64,000 nucleotides of DNA from Lepas anatifera (GCA_034440635.1 JAOTON010002266.1:1291001-1355000); one strand, 5' to 3'. Counted from the first letter of the stretch, positions 13,797-25,116 are shown. The notes: a model not told the origin generated them from the sequence alone. Program-made: numbers and translations.

Positions 13797-14335
13797 TGGT
13801 GTCAATGCGTATCTCGTTCCGAGCGGCCAAGGAAATATACGAGGCCGCCCACGCGCAAAAACGTATGCTCAGATTGCTTCACAGGGAGCCTCTGCTCCCG
13901 TTCGGATGGCGGCTGAAGACCTCCTTCGCTCGTTGACTGTGACGGACTTTGTCCGCGTAGCGAGAAAGCTGGGGCTGGTGTTTTGACACCAGCCTGCCGC
14001 CCCGGTGTCTCAATCGGAGGCGGCTCCCCCGCCACCCCCTGCCACGGGTGGGGCGGACAGACGGGAGCAAGGACTTGCTCCTGTCCTTGATGTCCCACCT
14101 GCAGACGGCGGTGACCCGGAGAGCAGTACTCCTCTCCCACCCGAGCCTTCAGCTGAGGCGGGAGGGTGGGTGCTGGTGGGTCCGAGGAGCACGCGCTCCC
14201 GCGCTGGACCCTGCGGCCCAAGATCGCTGGCTATACCGCCAAAAGGGGGTGAGGATCTCATGCCACCACCTCACCGGCCTACTCCGACGCTAGAGCCAGT
14301 TCGCTGGCAGCTCTCTGCTCTAATCAGTCACATTC
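13797..14335 (+). pseudogene. probable LINE ORF1 remnant, proline-rich
   Basis: One frame reads a short basic stretch followed by KTYAQIAS and LLRSLTVTDFVRVARKLGL. A stop and a proline- and glutamate-rich segment (APPPPPATGG, PEPSAEAGG) follow, ending near GGEDLMPPP. It lies upstream of an ORF1 C-terminus (15559-15830) and an ORF2 start (15873), with another LINE fragment in between. That suggests the 5' half of the host LINE's ORF1. No zinc knuckle is visible. Confidence 0.4.
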
Positions 14336-14842
14336 ATCATGTCTCATACCCGTGATTTTAAAACTGTTGACCGCTTCTGCAACCCAAGGTATCGAAATAA
14401 ATTTTAAGCCACCAACGTCTACCTTCCAGGGAAATACTTAAGTACCGGGGAGGTCTGTATTCGACCAGACTTACGTCTGACCATTCATTAACATACGTAT
14501 TGCAACGGTATGTAATGTAACACGGTCTAAAGTAACCCCACTACAATAGTACTGTATCGAAGATACCTTCCCCGGCTGGGCGGACCGCCAACTCGCCGAT
14601 AACGGCTCACCTGTCGGCCTGACTGCCCGCCAATGCCGACTGACGCGCAGTGGTACCTGACACGGCCCTGCCTGCTCCGTGCCAATAGTCTGGGCTTCTC
14701 GCCGCGAGACCGCCTGGCCACCAACTGCCTCGACCCGAGGTCACCGCTCGCCTTATATACCTACGTGGCGCCACCACGTGACCGACCTGACACCACCGCC
14801 CGCGGGCCCAGTGGGAACATGCAGCGGTCGGACCGCTGGGCC
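14336..14842. other. GC-rich non-coding stretch
   Basis: Between two LINE pieces. The 5' part of the 265-codon open frame (14633 to about 14840) precedes the LINE homology and has no recognisable motif. Short inverted repeats around CACGTGG (about 14763-14782) are visible. Confidence 0.35.
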
Positions 14843-15558
14843 ACCAACCACAATCCTAACATAAAGTTCTTATGGGTCCCAAGCCATGCTGGTATACCCG
14901 AAAATAAACTGGCGGATGAAGCCGCCAAAACAGCGTCGTTGTTGAGTTCCCAGCGAAGGTTCCGGGTGCCAGCAGGTGACCTGAAGTCTACTATCAATAA
15001 TTTTGTTTTCTCAAAGTGGCAGACGAGATGGGATAATGAACCGGATTGTGCTCTGAAGCGTCTCAGGACAACAATGGGTCACTGGAAACCAAGTGCCCGG
15101 CGTAATAGGAGAAAGGAGGTTTGCCTGGCTAGACTACGCATCGGTCACACATTCATCATACGTGGACACTACCTTTGTGGCTCCACACCGAACACCTGCA
15201 CCCGGTGTGGCGTAAGACTGAACGTCGAGCACGTTCTTTCAGACACTGATGCCTGTGCAGGGCTGCGCGAAGTGCGTAACCACTTCCTCCTTGGACTAAC
15301 GATGCCAGAGACCATTGGTAACCACCCGACAACAGACTTCAACCGCGTTTTATCATACCTGACTGAGATAGACTTCGACATCATTTACAGCCCAAGCAGA
15401 GTTTCAGTTGGCGAAAGAGCCCGAGTCTAGGTCATCTCTTGCTACCCGTAGGAAGGGTGACAACCACAACAAAGTTTAACTTAAGGTTTGACTTAACTTA
15501 TCTGTTAGGCGTGCCGTATGGCCCTGGCAGCCGAAGCGCCCTAAAACCCCAACACACA
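14843..15558 (+). mobile_element. 3' part of an RNase H LINE (family A), fairly intact
   Basis: A continuous frame from about 14850 to 15428 codes the end of RNase H (FLWVPSHAGIPENKLADEAAK) and the C-terminal arm. A zinc-binding-like segment (CGSTPNTCTRCGVRLNVEH) follows, then NRVLSYLTEIDFDI before the stop. The 3' UTR ends GCCCTAAAACCCC plus a short (AC)n. The element is 5'-truncated, as LINEs often are. It lies between two ORF1-like parts of another LINE and is probably inserted there. Confidence 0.85.
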
Positions 15559-15830
15559 CACTACTCCGACACCGTCTGCCTCATCGGTGGCGGCTGTCGA
15601 GGAGACCTTCGAGGTTGCGCCCAAAGTAACCGAGGGAAACCGTGGAAGATCCCCCACAAAACGTCCGGCTCCCGGAACCCCCTGCCCAGTCGCAGTCATC
15701 CCGTGCACGCCCGGCCTCTGCTAAAGCTGGTAGATTTCCGCCTCTCAATCGCCTGAAGCAAGGAGGACCACCGGGGGGATTTCGGCAGAGAACCCATGGG
15801 ATCAGCAGCCCGCGGAAGTAACCCCTCTCT
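15559..15830 (+). pseudogene. LINE ORF1 C-terminus upstream of ORF2
   Basis: A Ser/Pro/Arg-rich coding-like stretch reads PSASSVAAVEETFEVAP and, after one frameshift, AKAGRFPPLNRLKQGGPPGG before a stop near 15826. The LINE ORF2 begins 45 bases later at 15873. The spacing suggests ORF1 of the same element. Confidence 0.45.
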
Positions 15831-15872
15831 TTCGCCCGCTGTAGACTCTAAGCCCGTTTCCTTTTTACTTCA

Positions 15873-16548
15873 ATGACTCATGTTTTACAATGGAACTGCC
15901 GAGGCCTTCGTTCAAACTTCTCGGACCTGCAAAACGTTTTATCCGCTTATAATCCGTCTGTTTTGCGACTCCAGGAGGCACAGTTGCGCCGATGTGGTAA
16001 CTTTTCAATTCGAGATTATGGTATATTCCGAATAGACGGATTTAGTACCACAATAGCATACGGTGGAGTGATGTTAGCTGTTCACACATCCATACCATGT
16101 CATCAAAGTTATTTAAAAAGTACCCTGCAGGCTGTAGCAGCCCGGGCCAACTTGGCTTTTATGAAGCTGACAGTTTGTTCCATTTATTTACCACAAGGAA
16201 GCATACGGTGGGTGTGTTGCTGTTCACACATCCATACCATGTCATCAAAGTTATTTAAAAAGTACCCTGCAGGCTGTAGCAGCCCGGGCCAACTTGGCTT
16301 TTATGAAGCTGACAGTTTGTTCCATTTATTTACCACAAGGAAGCAACACTGACATCAACAGTCTGAACAACCTTGTTGATCAGCTCCTAACCCCTTATAT
16401 GTTATTGGGCGCCTTCCACGCCCACAAAGCCGCGCGGGGAGAGGTTTGGAGGCCGTACGTGTACCGGAGGTCGAACACTTGAACGTTTTCTCCACCTAAA
16501 CTCTTCATGTCTTTTGAACACCGGTCGCCCAATCCACCTATCTCGTTT
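15873..16548 (+). pseudogene. LINE ORF2, endonuclease N-terminal part (split LINE, piece 1)
   Basis: Starts at ATG 15873 with HVLQWNCRGLRSN, the first motif of the apurinic-like endonuclease, then VLRLQEAQL (Glu motif). A 145-bp internal tandem duplication (16056-16200 and 16201-16345) breaks the frame. TPYMLLGAFHAHKAARG follows; normal enzymes have GDFNAH here, so the catalytic Asp is changed. The piece ends at 16548 in a segment coding PIHLSR. The next codons of the same LINE appear at 22675, after a 6.1-kb insertion. CACCTATCTC[G/T]TTT is duplicated at 16535-16548 and 22675-22688. Confidence 0.8.
16056..16345 (+). repeat. 145-bp tandem duplication inside LINE ORF2
   Basis: Two near-identical copies, 16056-16200 and 16201-16345, both including AGTACCCTGCAGGCTGTAGC and a following Cys-Ile-Tyr-Leu-Pro-Gln coding stretch. 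The second copy has a few small deletions near its start. Confidence 0.9.
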
Positions 16549-16833
16549 GCTTGGCCAGCTGATGGCCAGCTGGCCAGGTCGCTGAAATGAGTGCTCCGTA
16601 CTAAACCTAATCAAAAATATGTTTTATAGATTTGTTTGCCCTATAAATACGTTAATGAAGAAGATAAGGTATATTTGCGTCCCGGGCCAGGATATCACGA
16701 CGATCAGCAACGCGGATGCTATGGTAGGTGTGATTTTAAATGGCGTGAACATCAAAAATTTCCGACGAAAATCGATAAAATGCGTGTGACTTAAGTGGCG
16801 CATAGATAGAAACTGCCAAGAAATTCGCCTTTC

Positions 16834-16975
16834 AAAAGTTGGATGAAAAACGTGACCTTTGGAGCCAAGCACCACCACTTTAGTGGCATATAGGATTTTA
16901 TTCCCAGTTCAAAAAGTTGGTTGTAAAATGTGACTCTTGGAGCCAAGCACCATCACTTCGGTGCAATTTTAGGTT
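16834..16975 (+). repeat. two tandem ~75-bp units in the LINE 5' region
   Basis: CAAAAGTTGG followed by GGAGCCAAGCACCAYCAC occurs at about 16834-16895 and 16909-16975. It lies upstream of the leader ORF, in the probable promoter/5' UTR of the 2A-bearing LINE. 5' tandem monomers are known in other LINEs; a promoter role here is inference. Confidence 0.55.
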
Positions 16976-17115
16976 TTTAAGAAGATAACACCCGAAGGGG
17001 TCCTGACGGCGGTCGCCTCCGGCCCCTCGTGTAGGGCCAGGTGGGACCTGGGCGGCGGGGACGACTACATCCGGCCCTGCTTCCAAACGACCGCCACCTC
17101 TACCGGAGCCGCCTG

Positions 17116-17350
17116 ATGGTGGCCATCCCAGCCGATAAAGATCATATTAAAGATCATATTATATTTTTGCAGGAGCGAGGTAGCCCGGCCTACCTCGCCC
17201 TAGTCCTCCAACGAGCCGGAGACGTGGAACAAAATCCGGGCCCTACAAGATACGGAGCGTGCCAGGGCCCCGTGGGGTCCACTTCACTGAGGTGCCAGGA
17301 CTGTGAAGATTGGCACCATAGGGGGTGTCAAATCTCACCCGTACAGACTT
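17116..17350 (+). pseudogene. N-terminal leader, 2A motif and first PHD-like segment of LINE family C
   Basis: From ATG 17116 (an upstream in-frame ATG is at 17041) the frame codes MVAIPADKDHIKD, then a Leu-rich stretch ending in a 2A motif. A Cys/His segment follows: CQDCEDWHHRGC, half of a PHD finger. The in-frame stop at 17359 comes from a frameshift; the next frame (from 17325) continues SNLTRTDFSRL. In 2A-bearing elements the ribosome is thought to release the leader at the Gly-Pro bond, so this leader would be separate from the polymerase protein. Confidence 0.75.
17185..17244 (+). other. 2A ribosome-skipping motif
   Basis: The frame reads YLALVLQRAGDVEQNPGP, an exact match to the 2A consensus D-V/I-E-x-N-P-G-P with the usual Leu-rich lead. 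2A-like motifs are known in some non-LTR retrotransposons (trypanosome L1Tc, sea urchin CR1-like elements) as well as in RNA viruses. Here it precedes PHD-like and endonuclease domains, so the source is the LINE. Confidence 0.85.
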
Positions 17351-18335
17351 TTCCCGCTTGACGCGTGGTGGTGGCGCCTTGGGAGCTGGAGACGGTGGAC
17401 CGGCCTACCCGTGCGGCCAGTGTGGGGCGGAGGTCGCCCAAAACTCGATCAGATGTTCTTCCTGTGCTAGGTGGAACCATCGGAGGTGCGTCGGCCTCAC
17501 CGCTGACTTGAGTAGATTGGCTCGGACGGGAGATGCATGGCTCTGTCCGCACTGCACTCAGGTAGGTGCCCGGATGGGGGTACCAGCATCGTCCCTGATG
17601 CGTTGGTGGCGGCTGGTGGCAGTTGCGGCAGGCGTGGTCCGCCAGATAGGCGTCGTCGCGTTAGGGATTCGGCTGCCGCCGCCCCGCCAGGACGGGCCGG
17701 GGCGACTGGCCCCCGCGGGTGGTCGACCCTGCTGCGCCCGCCCCTGTGCGGAGTCCTCCTCACCTGGCCCCCGGTGGCGATCCCGTGCACCTGATGGGCC
17801 ACGGCCGCAGCCGCGACCCCGTCAAATGCGGCCAGCTAGGTGCGAACACCTGAAGATTCTCCAGTGGAACGCCGATGGTGTTCAATCTAAAAAGGTGGAA
17901 CTAGAACGATTTCTACACGTCAACAAACCGGATCTCGTCTGTCTGCAAGAAACGAAGTTGAGGTCGAATGACAAATTCCAAGTGCAGGGCTATCACGTCG
18001 TCAGACAAGACCGAACGAGAGGTAGACGTGCAAACTCTGATACGGGCGGAGGGGTGGCGACCTTAATCCGCGAAGGCATCCCGTACAGATGCCTGGAGCG
18101 GCCCAGTGTTGCCCCCAACGACCCGACGACCGACGCTGTCGCCGTCGAAACCTGCATGGGAGCACGAATCACAATAGTCAATGTGTACGTTCCTCCTATT
18201 AGGAGAGGTGCTGGAGACGACCGTGTCCAAAATTTCGATCCGGACTACTGGCCCCACACTGCAAATACATTCATACTCGCCGACGCAATGGACACAGTCC
18301 CTTCTGGGACCTCCAGGTACCCGAAGATGACATAG
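17345..18335 (+). pseudogene. LINE family C: PHD-like finger and endonuclease
   Basis: AYPCGQCGAEVAQNSIRC with SSCARWNHRRCVG and WLCPHC makes a Cys4-His-Cys3-type PHD-like finger (about 17400-17560). A Pro/Arg-rich linker follows. The endonuclease starts at LKILQWNADGVQSKKVELE (about 17850). It continues with DLVCLQETKL (catalytic Glu), GGGVATLI and TIVNVYVPP. Near 18290 the frame shifts; the alternative frame carries WDLQVPEDDIGRTIDDW. The 336-codon open frame therefore ends early at an accidental stop. Confidence 0.8.
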
Positions 18336-18639
18336 GCAGGACGATCGACGACTGGTGTGCCGCTCACAGCTTCGTCCCGGCAAACAGCGGGGAGCCCACC
18401 TGTCAGAGCAGAGCGCCACCCTTCTCCCAATCGGCGCCGGACGTCTCACTACACCACTCAAGGTGGGTGGGTCGGGTGTGATGGGAGACCAAGCCAGAAC
18501 TATCGTCCGACCACCAACCAATCATCATCGAGATCAAAACAGGGAAATCGAGTGCAAGACCTCCTCCGAGGGCCCGGTACAGTTACCAGAAAGCGGACTG
18601 GAGACAGTATGCCAACATAGTCGACGAGAGACTGGCCAC

Positions 18640-20345
18640 CCTGCAGCCATGGACGGAACAGGTTTCCGTTATAGTGGCCGCCCGGGATTTCACCCGTATT
18701 CTAACTGATGCTGCCGCTGAGACCATCCCCAGAGGCAGCCGGAAGTCCCCTAAGCCTTGGTGGACACCAGAACTGGACGAGGCAGTCCGCAAACGGAATC
18801 GCCTCCGTGCCCTCGCCAGAGCCACCCAGAGCAAGTGCCGGCCTGGACCCACGCGTCGGGAAACACCCTCTCTAATTCTGCGCGCACGACGAGAGTCCTG
18901 GCGAGGCTTTGCGGGCGATCTCAGTCTTCGTTCTGACCCCCAGAAAGTTTGGAAGACCATCCGAACCATCGACGGCCGGGAAAGTGGCGGCGGACAAGAT
19001 CAGGCCCTTCAGGTTGGCGCGAAAACAATTACCGCTGACACTAAGAAAGCGAACGCCTTCATTAAAGAGTACGCCAAAGTCAGTCACCTACCACCGAGGG
19101 TGAAAAGGGACCGCAAATACAAGCACGCCGTCACCAACCACCTCAGAGTGGCATGCAGACAGTGCCAGGGGAGCGGACGGGATGCTGCGGCCTGTTCACT
19201 AAACAGGAACTGAATGACGCCTTCAAGCGCCTGCCGGGAAAGCGCGCCCCAGGGCTGGACTGCATCTTAAACGAAATGCTCACCCATCTCTCTGGCCATG
19301 GCCGCACCAGACTGCTTGACCTCATAAATCTGACCTGGACGAGGGGAGAGCTGCCTTCGGCCTGGAAGAAAGCAATGATTATACCGGTACCCAAGAAAGG
19401 CAAGCCAAAAGGACAAGTAGGCTCCTACAGACCAATAAGCCTCTTAAGCTGCACATCTAAACTAGCAGAACGACTAGTACAAACCCGGCTCTGTCATCTG
19501 CTAGAGTCAAAAGGCCTCCTCCCCCAGTGCAGACCGGTTTCAGGAAGGTCGGTCCACTGAGGATCAAGTTTTAAAGGTGACCCAGGCCGTGGCCGATGGT
19601 TTCCGAAGCGAGAGAGAACCGTTATGGTCCTGGTGGACTTCTGCGCGCCTTCGACAAGGCCTGGCGCACGGGAATCATCTACAAGCTCGCTAAGATGGGC
19701 CTCCCGCGTTGCTACCTGGCCTGGGTCCGATCCTTTCTGACCGCCCGCCAGGCCTGTGTCACATATAACGGGAAGTGTGGACGCTTCAGATGCATCCGTG
19801 AGGGCACGCGGCAGGGGGCCGTTTGCTCTCCCACCTTATTCATTTCATACATCAATGACCTCATCGAGCACCTACCACCTGGCGTCCAGACCTCGCTGTT
19901 CGCCGATGATCTGGCAATCTGGGCCACTGACCGGACCGTCGCTGCGGCAGAGCGACGAGTCCAAAGAGCTCTGGATTGTCTTACGGCCTGGGCGGAAGGG
20001 TGGAAATTAACCATCAGCCAAGAGAAGACAGTTGGCTCCCTCTTCTCGCTCGACCCAGCAGAGGCCAGACGAGAGTGCAACCTGACCCTCGGCGCCGCTC
20101 GACTAAGCCACGAAGCGACCCCAAAATTCCTAGGGGTCACGTACGACCGGACGCTGACCTTCCGCCACCATATCGAGAACCTGAGGTGCAAAATGAAGAA
20201 GAGGAGTGGGGCGCTACGGGCGCTTAGTGGCAAGTCCTGGGGCGCCGCGGCGTCCGAGCTCAGGCTGGTGTACCTCGCGTTCATCAGATCCTGTGCAGAC
20301 TACGGCCGGTGGCTGGATGCCTGGGGTGGCGAGCTCTAACCTAGA
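18640..20345 (+). pseudogene. LINE family C reverse transcriptase
   Basis: Three overlapping frames cover the RT. An N-terminal extension (PWWTPELDEAVRKRNRL) is followed by the fingers (FKRLPGKRAPGLD, then KKAMIIPVPKKGK and GSYRPISLLSC, 19200-19460). After a frameshift near 19555 come the palm motifs: LLRAFDKAWRTG, REGTRQGAVCSPTLF and SLFADDLAIWA, the last holding the catalytic Asp pair (about 19900). The thumb region (TPKFLGVTYDRTLTF) follows, and a stop at 20337 closes the frame. All RT blocks are recognisable and in order. Confidence 0.88.
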
Positions 20346-21487
20346 ACGCCTCGAGGTCGTACAGCGACAGGCCTGCAGGACGATAACTGGCTGCCTGAGG
20401 TCGACGCCGACGGCCGCTCTGGAGCGAGAGGCGGACGTCATGCCTCTCAGCATACGACGAAAGCAGCTCGCGGCCATCGCGGTGCAGCGGCACGTCCGCG
20501 ACCTTCCGGGCGACCCGCTACAACCGCTCTTGCTTGCGGAGACCCAGACTGAGGCTACAGCAGGACCGCGGATGGGCCGAGACCGGCCTGGCAGTTTCCG
20601 CAGAGGCAGGCCTAGCCGCTTTTCCCGCGGAGCCTCTGCAGATTACACCGCAGGTCGCGCCATGGGAGACTCCATCCCCGAATATCGACATTCGAACGAA
20701 ACTAGTCGTCCAGACGAAGAAGACGGACTCTCCAGAAGCACGACTCGCAGCGGCGGAAAGGACTCTAGCTGCGCTCCCGCCAGCGGATATTTTCACGGAT
20801 GGATCCGCGACAAGTGGCACTGAGCATGGCGGTGGAGACACAGTGGTACTCGGGGAAAACAACTCCGTGAAGCGGATCAGAGTCCCTGCCGGCCGCTACA
20901 CGTCCAGTTTCCGGGCAGAACTAGCTGCCCTGGATGCGGCCCTGCGCCATCTGGTGACGATCGCAGCCGAGTGTCGACCGAGAGAAGTGCGAGTCTGCAC
21001 TGATTCGCAGTCCGCCTAACCCGCCTGGCGGAGGGCCCGCACGCTCAATCCGATGCCCTGGCAGGCTCGGTTTGGCACCAACTCTCGACCCTGGCCAGCA
21101 TGGGCATCCACCTAACCCTTCAATGGGTCCCGGGCCACGCTGGCCTACCGGGAAACGAGCCCGCCGACGAAGTGGCGCGTGCCGCTGCCACACTGGGCCA
21201 GGGTTCCACCCAGATTGATTTTAACTCCGCGAACAGCTGCATAAGGCGCCACGTGCACAGCTTGAGGACTGAAAGTGTCAGCACCACCCGATATGCGGAG
21301 GAAAACGGCACCAAGAGAGTGGTCTAGGGGACAAACATGGCCTCTCCCGCCTAGAATCCACCGAAGTGGCCAGGCTGCGGACGGGCCACTCTCTTCTCCT
21401 CCGCAGTTACCAGCACCGGGTGGGACTGGCACCAAATGGCACGTGCCCGGAGTGCGGGAGGACGAGGAAACAATGCAGCACCTTTAA
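20346..21487 (+). pseudogene. LINE family C: post-RT linker, RNase H and start of C-terminal zinc segment
   Basis: The linker (LEVVQRQACRTITGCLRSTP, about 20350-20410) leads, after a frameshift, to RNase H: DIFTDGSATSGTE (about 20795), FRAELAALDAAL and VRVCTDSQSA (about 20990). A frameshift follows, then LQWVPGHAGLPGNEPADEVA (about 21115-21175). The C-terminal arm ends CPECG and MQHL at 21484, where the TTAA element breaks the frame. After that element the coding resumes LTECPARALL at 22501. Catalytic Asp-Glu-Asp-Asp residues all appear present across frames. Confidence 0.82.
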
Positions 21488-22500
21488 CCCTCGCCCCACG
21501 GGGGGCCATCGATTGCCCCCTAAGGTTTTTCCGGGATAGCAGAAAAACGACGAGGCGTAGCACCGCAGTTGGGGGCTCTACCTCTCACTGCATCATTTTC
21601 CCATCATCCCTGAAATTTTTACCCCGGGTCACCCAAGGTCAGGTCACCAGACGAGGTCAACCAAGGTCACCTCACTTCACTTTAGAGCTCTGTAAGAGCT
21701 ACATTTCAAAGTCGATCGATTTGAAACTTCCTATACTTCATAACCCCTCCAGGGTCTACAAGGTGTATATCCGGGATTTTTGATTTCGTGCCCTGAGGTC
21801 AGGTCACGAGGCGACTTCTCCCATTGGAAAGCATAGGGAAAAGTTGTTTCATGATATAAAAGCCACAAAAATGATTGCAAATACTCAGACTGCTCAGAAC
21901 AACGTTTTTGGACACCCTTTCACGGATCCCAGGGGTCATATTTGCCCTTTGACTTTTCCAAGGTCATCCAAGTACCAGAGGTCAAAACAGTATTTTGGCA
22001 ATAACTTTTGACCTAATTAAGGTAGAGCGGTGAAACAAACACCATCATGTTTGTCTTGTCACTGGCTTTCATTTGATATACGCAAGGTCACTTTGTGACC
22101 TTTCGTGACCTCAGGTCATATTAGGTCACGAGGTGACCTCTGGAGGTCAAACCACTGGCGGGAGGTCTTTACGTTCCACATAGCGGAAAAAGTACTGGCA
22201 ATTTGCTATCAAATGTACTTTACCAGGCCTCAATAGCTCTAATGGCATAAGAGTTATGCCCAGTTTGCTCAATCATTGCATATTTGAGTGAAAATAGCCG
22301 ATCTTGACCTAATTTGACCTCTGGAGGTCAAAACATTGACCTGAGCACTAAAACATGCGAAGTAATTTCTTACTGAATTCACGCAAGCTTTCTATTGCAC
22401 TTTGCAGATTTGCGCTAACGCCCATATTTTCGGAGTTAGGGGGGCCATCGATGGCCCCCGGTGGGGCGAAGGTGGCGCCGGACCCCCGGTGGGGCGCGGG
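21488..22500 (+). mobile_element. TTAA-target element (family T1), copy 1
   Basis: A 1,013-bp non-coding element with TTAA on both sides (21484-21487, 22501-22504). It starts CCCTCGCCCCACGGGGGGCC and ends GGTGGGGCGCGGG, giving imperfect inverted ends. GGGGCCATCGATGGCCCC-type palindromes lie near both ends (one base changed at the left end). The interior holds about 20 AGGTCA/TGACCT hexamers. It splits the LINE family C ORF; removing the element and one TTAA joins the two coding halves in frame. TTAA target and CCC ends suggest piggyBac-like mobilisation; Kolobok also uses TTAA. Confidence 0.88.
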
Positions 22501-22674
22501 TTAACAGAATGCCCAGCGCGAGCTCTTCTCCGTCAGAATGTCTTTGGCCGGGACGACCCGACAATTCAAGAGGCGCTGGGCGATCCGCCTCGGCTGGCGG
22601 CCTTCATCCGGCGGCTGGGACGCTCGACGAGGCGCTTCCCATATGGCAGCGCCGAGTGCCGGAAAGATCATCAT

Positions 22675-24492
22675 CACCTATCTCTTTTATCTGGAAATCA
22701 TTCTGCTACAGATATTTCAGTTCGCACACCGTCTCTCTTAGCCCAGCTCCGGTGGGAATCTCTAGATGACCCACACGGTAGCGACCACTTCCCTATTATC
22801 TCCCAAACCGGGGCATCCCTCCGCGGAACATATCTTTCACGACGGTACACGGGGCGCGCGGACTGGAATTTTTGCACAACTGACGAACTACCATTCAAAT
22901 AACTTTTACACTTGATGAACTTCAAACAGCGCTCACGCCGGCGAGAAGCACAGCTGCTGGTCCGGATGGTGTACACATCGATATGATCAAGAACCTTTGT
23001 GAAAGATCGCTTGTTACATTGCTGGAGTTTGTCAACTTTCTGTGGGCTACACATAGTTTTCCTATTGCTTGGAGAGACGCCACCATCATCCCGGTCTTAA
23101 AACTTGACAATGATGGCAGTGACCCATTGCACTATAGACCCATGGCTTTGACCTCATGTGTTTGTAAGCTTTTTGAACGTATGATGAATGCGCGCCTGGT
23201 GTGGTACTTGGATACCAATGACTTTTCTCAGACGCTCAATGTGGCTTTCGTGCTGGGCTATTCACCACTGACCACCTCATATCTCTTGACCCGTTAACAC
23301 CCCCTTCGTTCGCTTCTAAACAAAATGTGTTTGCACTGTTTTTCGACATTGAAAAAACATATTACACAGCCTGACGCCACGCAATTTTCTAAAAATTCCA
23401 AAGAGCCGGAATCAAGGGCCATATGCGACATTTTATTGATAATTTTATGAAAAGACCGAACTTCTGCGTTAGAATAGGCAATAGTGTGTCATGTTTACTA
23501 TCCGGAAAGCGGTGTGGTTCAGGGTGGTGTGCTGAGTGTGACCTTGTTCGGCATTCTTATCAATGACATATTTAGCACTTTGCCCCCTACAGTAGAGAAG
23601 TGACTGTTTGTTGATGATTTTGTGGTGTGGCTGAGCACGTCGAAATCCGTTTCAGCTCAGAGACAGCTTCAAATATGCATTGACCGATTGTCTGAGTGGA
23701 ATTTGGCCAATGGTTTTAGGTTTTCGACGGGAGATCTGTATGTGTGCATTTTTGTCGTCGCCGAGTGTGTGCTGATGTGAACTTGCGTTTATACGGCAGA
23801 AGGGTTCCAACTGTTTCGGAGACCAAGTTTTTGGGCATGACGCTTGACAAGCGGCTTACATACAGCCACCACATATGGTTGCTGCGAGATAAGTGTTTCA
23901 AACGCATGCACGCATTAAGGTGATCTCGCGCACGTCGTATGGAGCCGATAGAGTAACTCTTCTCCGGCTTTATCGTGCACTCGTCCGCTCTGTGTTAGAC
24001 TATGGCTCTGTCGCTTATGATAGTGCGCTAAGTACCGTCAAACAGCCTCTGGACGCCCGTTCACCATGCTTGTATACGTGTTGCCACAGGAGCTTTTCGC
24101 ACCTCCCGCAGAGCTAGTCTTTTGGTAGACGCCAATGAGCCTCCATTAGATTTGAGACGGAAGTAGCTAGCACTCACATACGCGAGCAAAATACGTCAGT
24201 TGCCATCGCACCAGTGGATATTGGACGGCTCGCTGACAGCTCCCCTCAGAACTACTCGACCGACTTCATCACTGGCTCTATGTGCAGGTGTTAAGCAATG
24301 GCTGGAGAGTTCTGGTATCAACCTAGGAGTAATAGCCGAAACACGTGTGCAGCGCATTGAACCATGGCGCCTCACTCCTGCAAAGTGTGACATGGAATTA
24401 CTGCAGCACAAAAAAGCATCTAATCTTCCTTCGGAGTTCTTCAACCTGGCATTGCGTGGAATCGGAACCTACTCAGGCTTTAAAAGATTTTA
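22675..24492 (+). pseudogene. split LINE, piece 2: endonuclease end and RT
   Basis: Resumes the family A LINE cut at 16548. HLSLLSGNHSATDISVRTPS and then DPHGSDHFPIIS (endonuclease end, catalytic His) are followed by RT: GPDGVHIDMIKNLCE, DATIIPVLK and HYRPMALTSC. Many stops follow through the catalytic region (CVDDFVVW-like, about 23610). The C-terminal RT part reads TKFLGMTLDKRLTYSHH and YRALVRSVLDYGS. A linker (PWRLTPAKCDMELLQHKKAS) leads to TYSGFKRF, cut by a Penelope-like element at 24492. Confidence 0.82.
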
Positions 24493-25116
24493 AGTTCTGA
24501 AGTGCTGCGGCGAGGAGCATGATGATGAGTTGTTAAGATGTTCCCTGGCCTCTCCTCGAATCCGGAAATGTAAAAACACTGAAGATTATATATATTCGGG
24601 CACAGCCCTTCATCAGAATCGTGGAGTAAATATCAATAATTCTCAGTCCTAGTATAGCCAGACCTCGAATTGAGCTTCACACAAAAATGCCTTTTAGAAT
24701 GAATCGTTAAAAATAAGATTGGATGTCGTGACAACAACCATATTGGTACCTCTAACCTAAAAGTAATGCCGACAATACGACAAACCTAGAGCAGTATTTG
24801 TGACAGTCTTTTCTATTATTTCAGCCAAACACTAGCTTATGATTAACAGTGAAAATTCGCTGAAGTACCTTAATCTATCCTAGACCCGCATAATAGGCCA
24901 GGACGTACCTTGTACGTTAAGGCTGGGATGACGATCCTGAATGATTATGGATTCGGCTATCTTTCTATCTGGATGATCCGTGCCCGATGAACTACTTTAA
25001 GCTCAAGTGGTTCTGATATAGCCTGAGTGACCTGTGCTGCATGTTTCTCGAGGAAATGATCTCCTAGAGGTGTGTTCTAGTTTTATTTTTCGCGTCCCGC
25101 AAATGTTCGTTAAATG

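Larger units (their letters stand above)
16549..22674 (+). mobile_element. near full-length 2A-bearing LINE (family C) inserted in the split LINE
   Basis: A 6.1-kb insertion flanked by a 14-bp target duplication (one mismatch). It holds a 1.0-kb TTAA element, so the LINE itself is about 5.1 kb. In order it codes a short leader, a 2A motif (17185-17244), two PHD-like zinc segments, an endonuclease, RT with FADD, RNase H and a C-terminal CPECG zinc segment. The 3' end is GATCATCAT before the duplication. Frameshifts occur near 17340, 18290, 19200, 19560, 20560 and 21020, so it is inactive. RNase H plus zinc fingers suggests the I/ingi-like superfamily (inference). Confidence 0.85.

Noticed and set aside
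17185..17244. The 2A motif as a sign of an integrated RNA virus
   Set aside because: It lies in frame upstream of PHD-like, endonuclease, RT and RNase H domains of a LINE with a target duplication; no viral gene is nearby.
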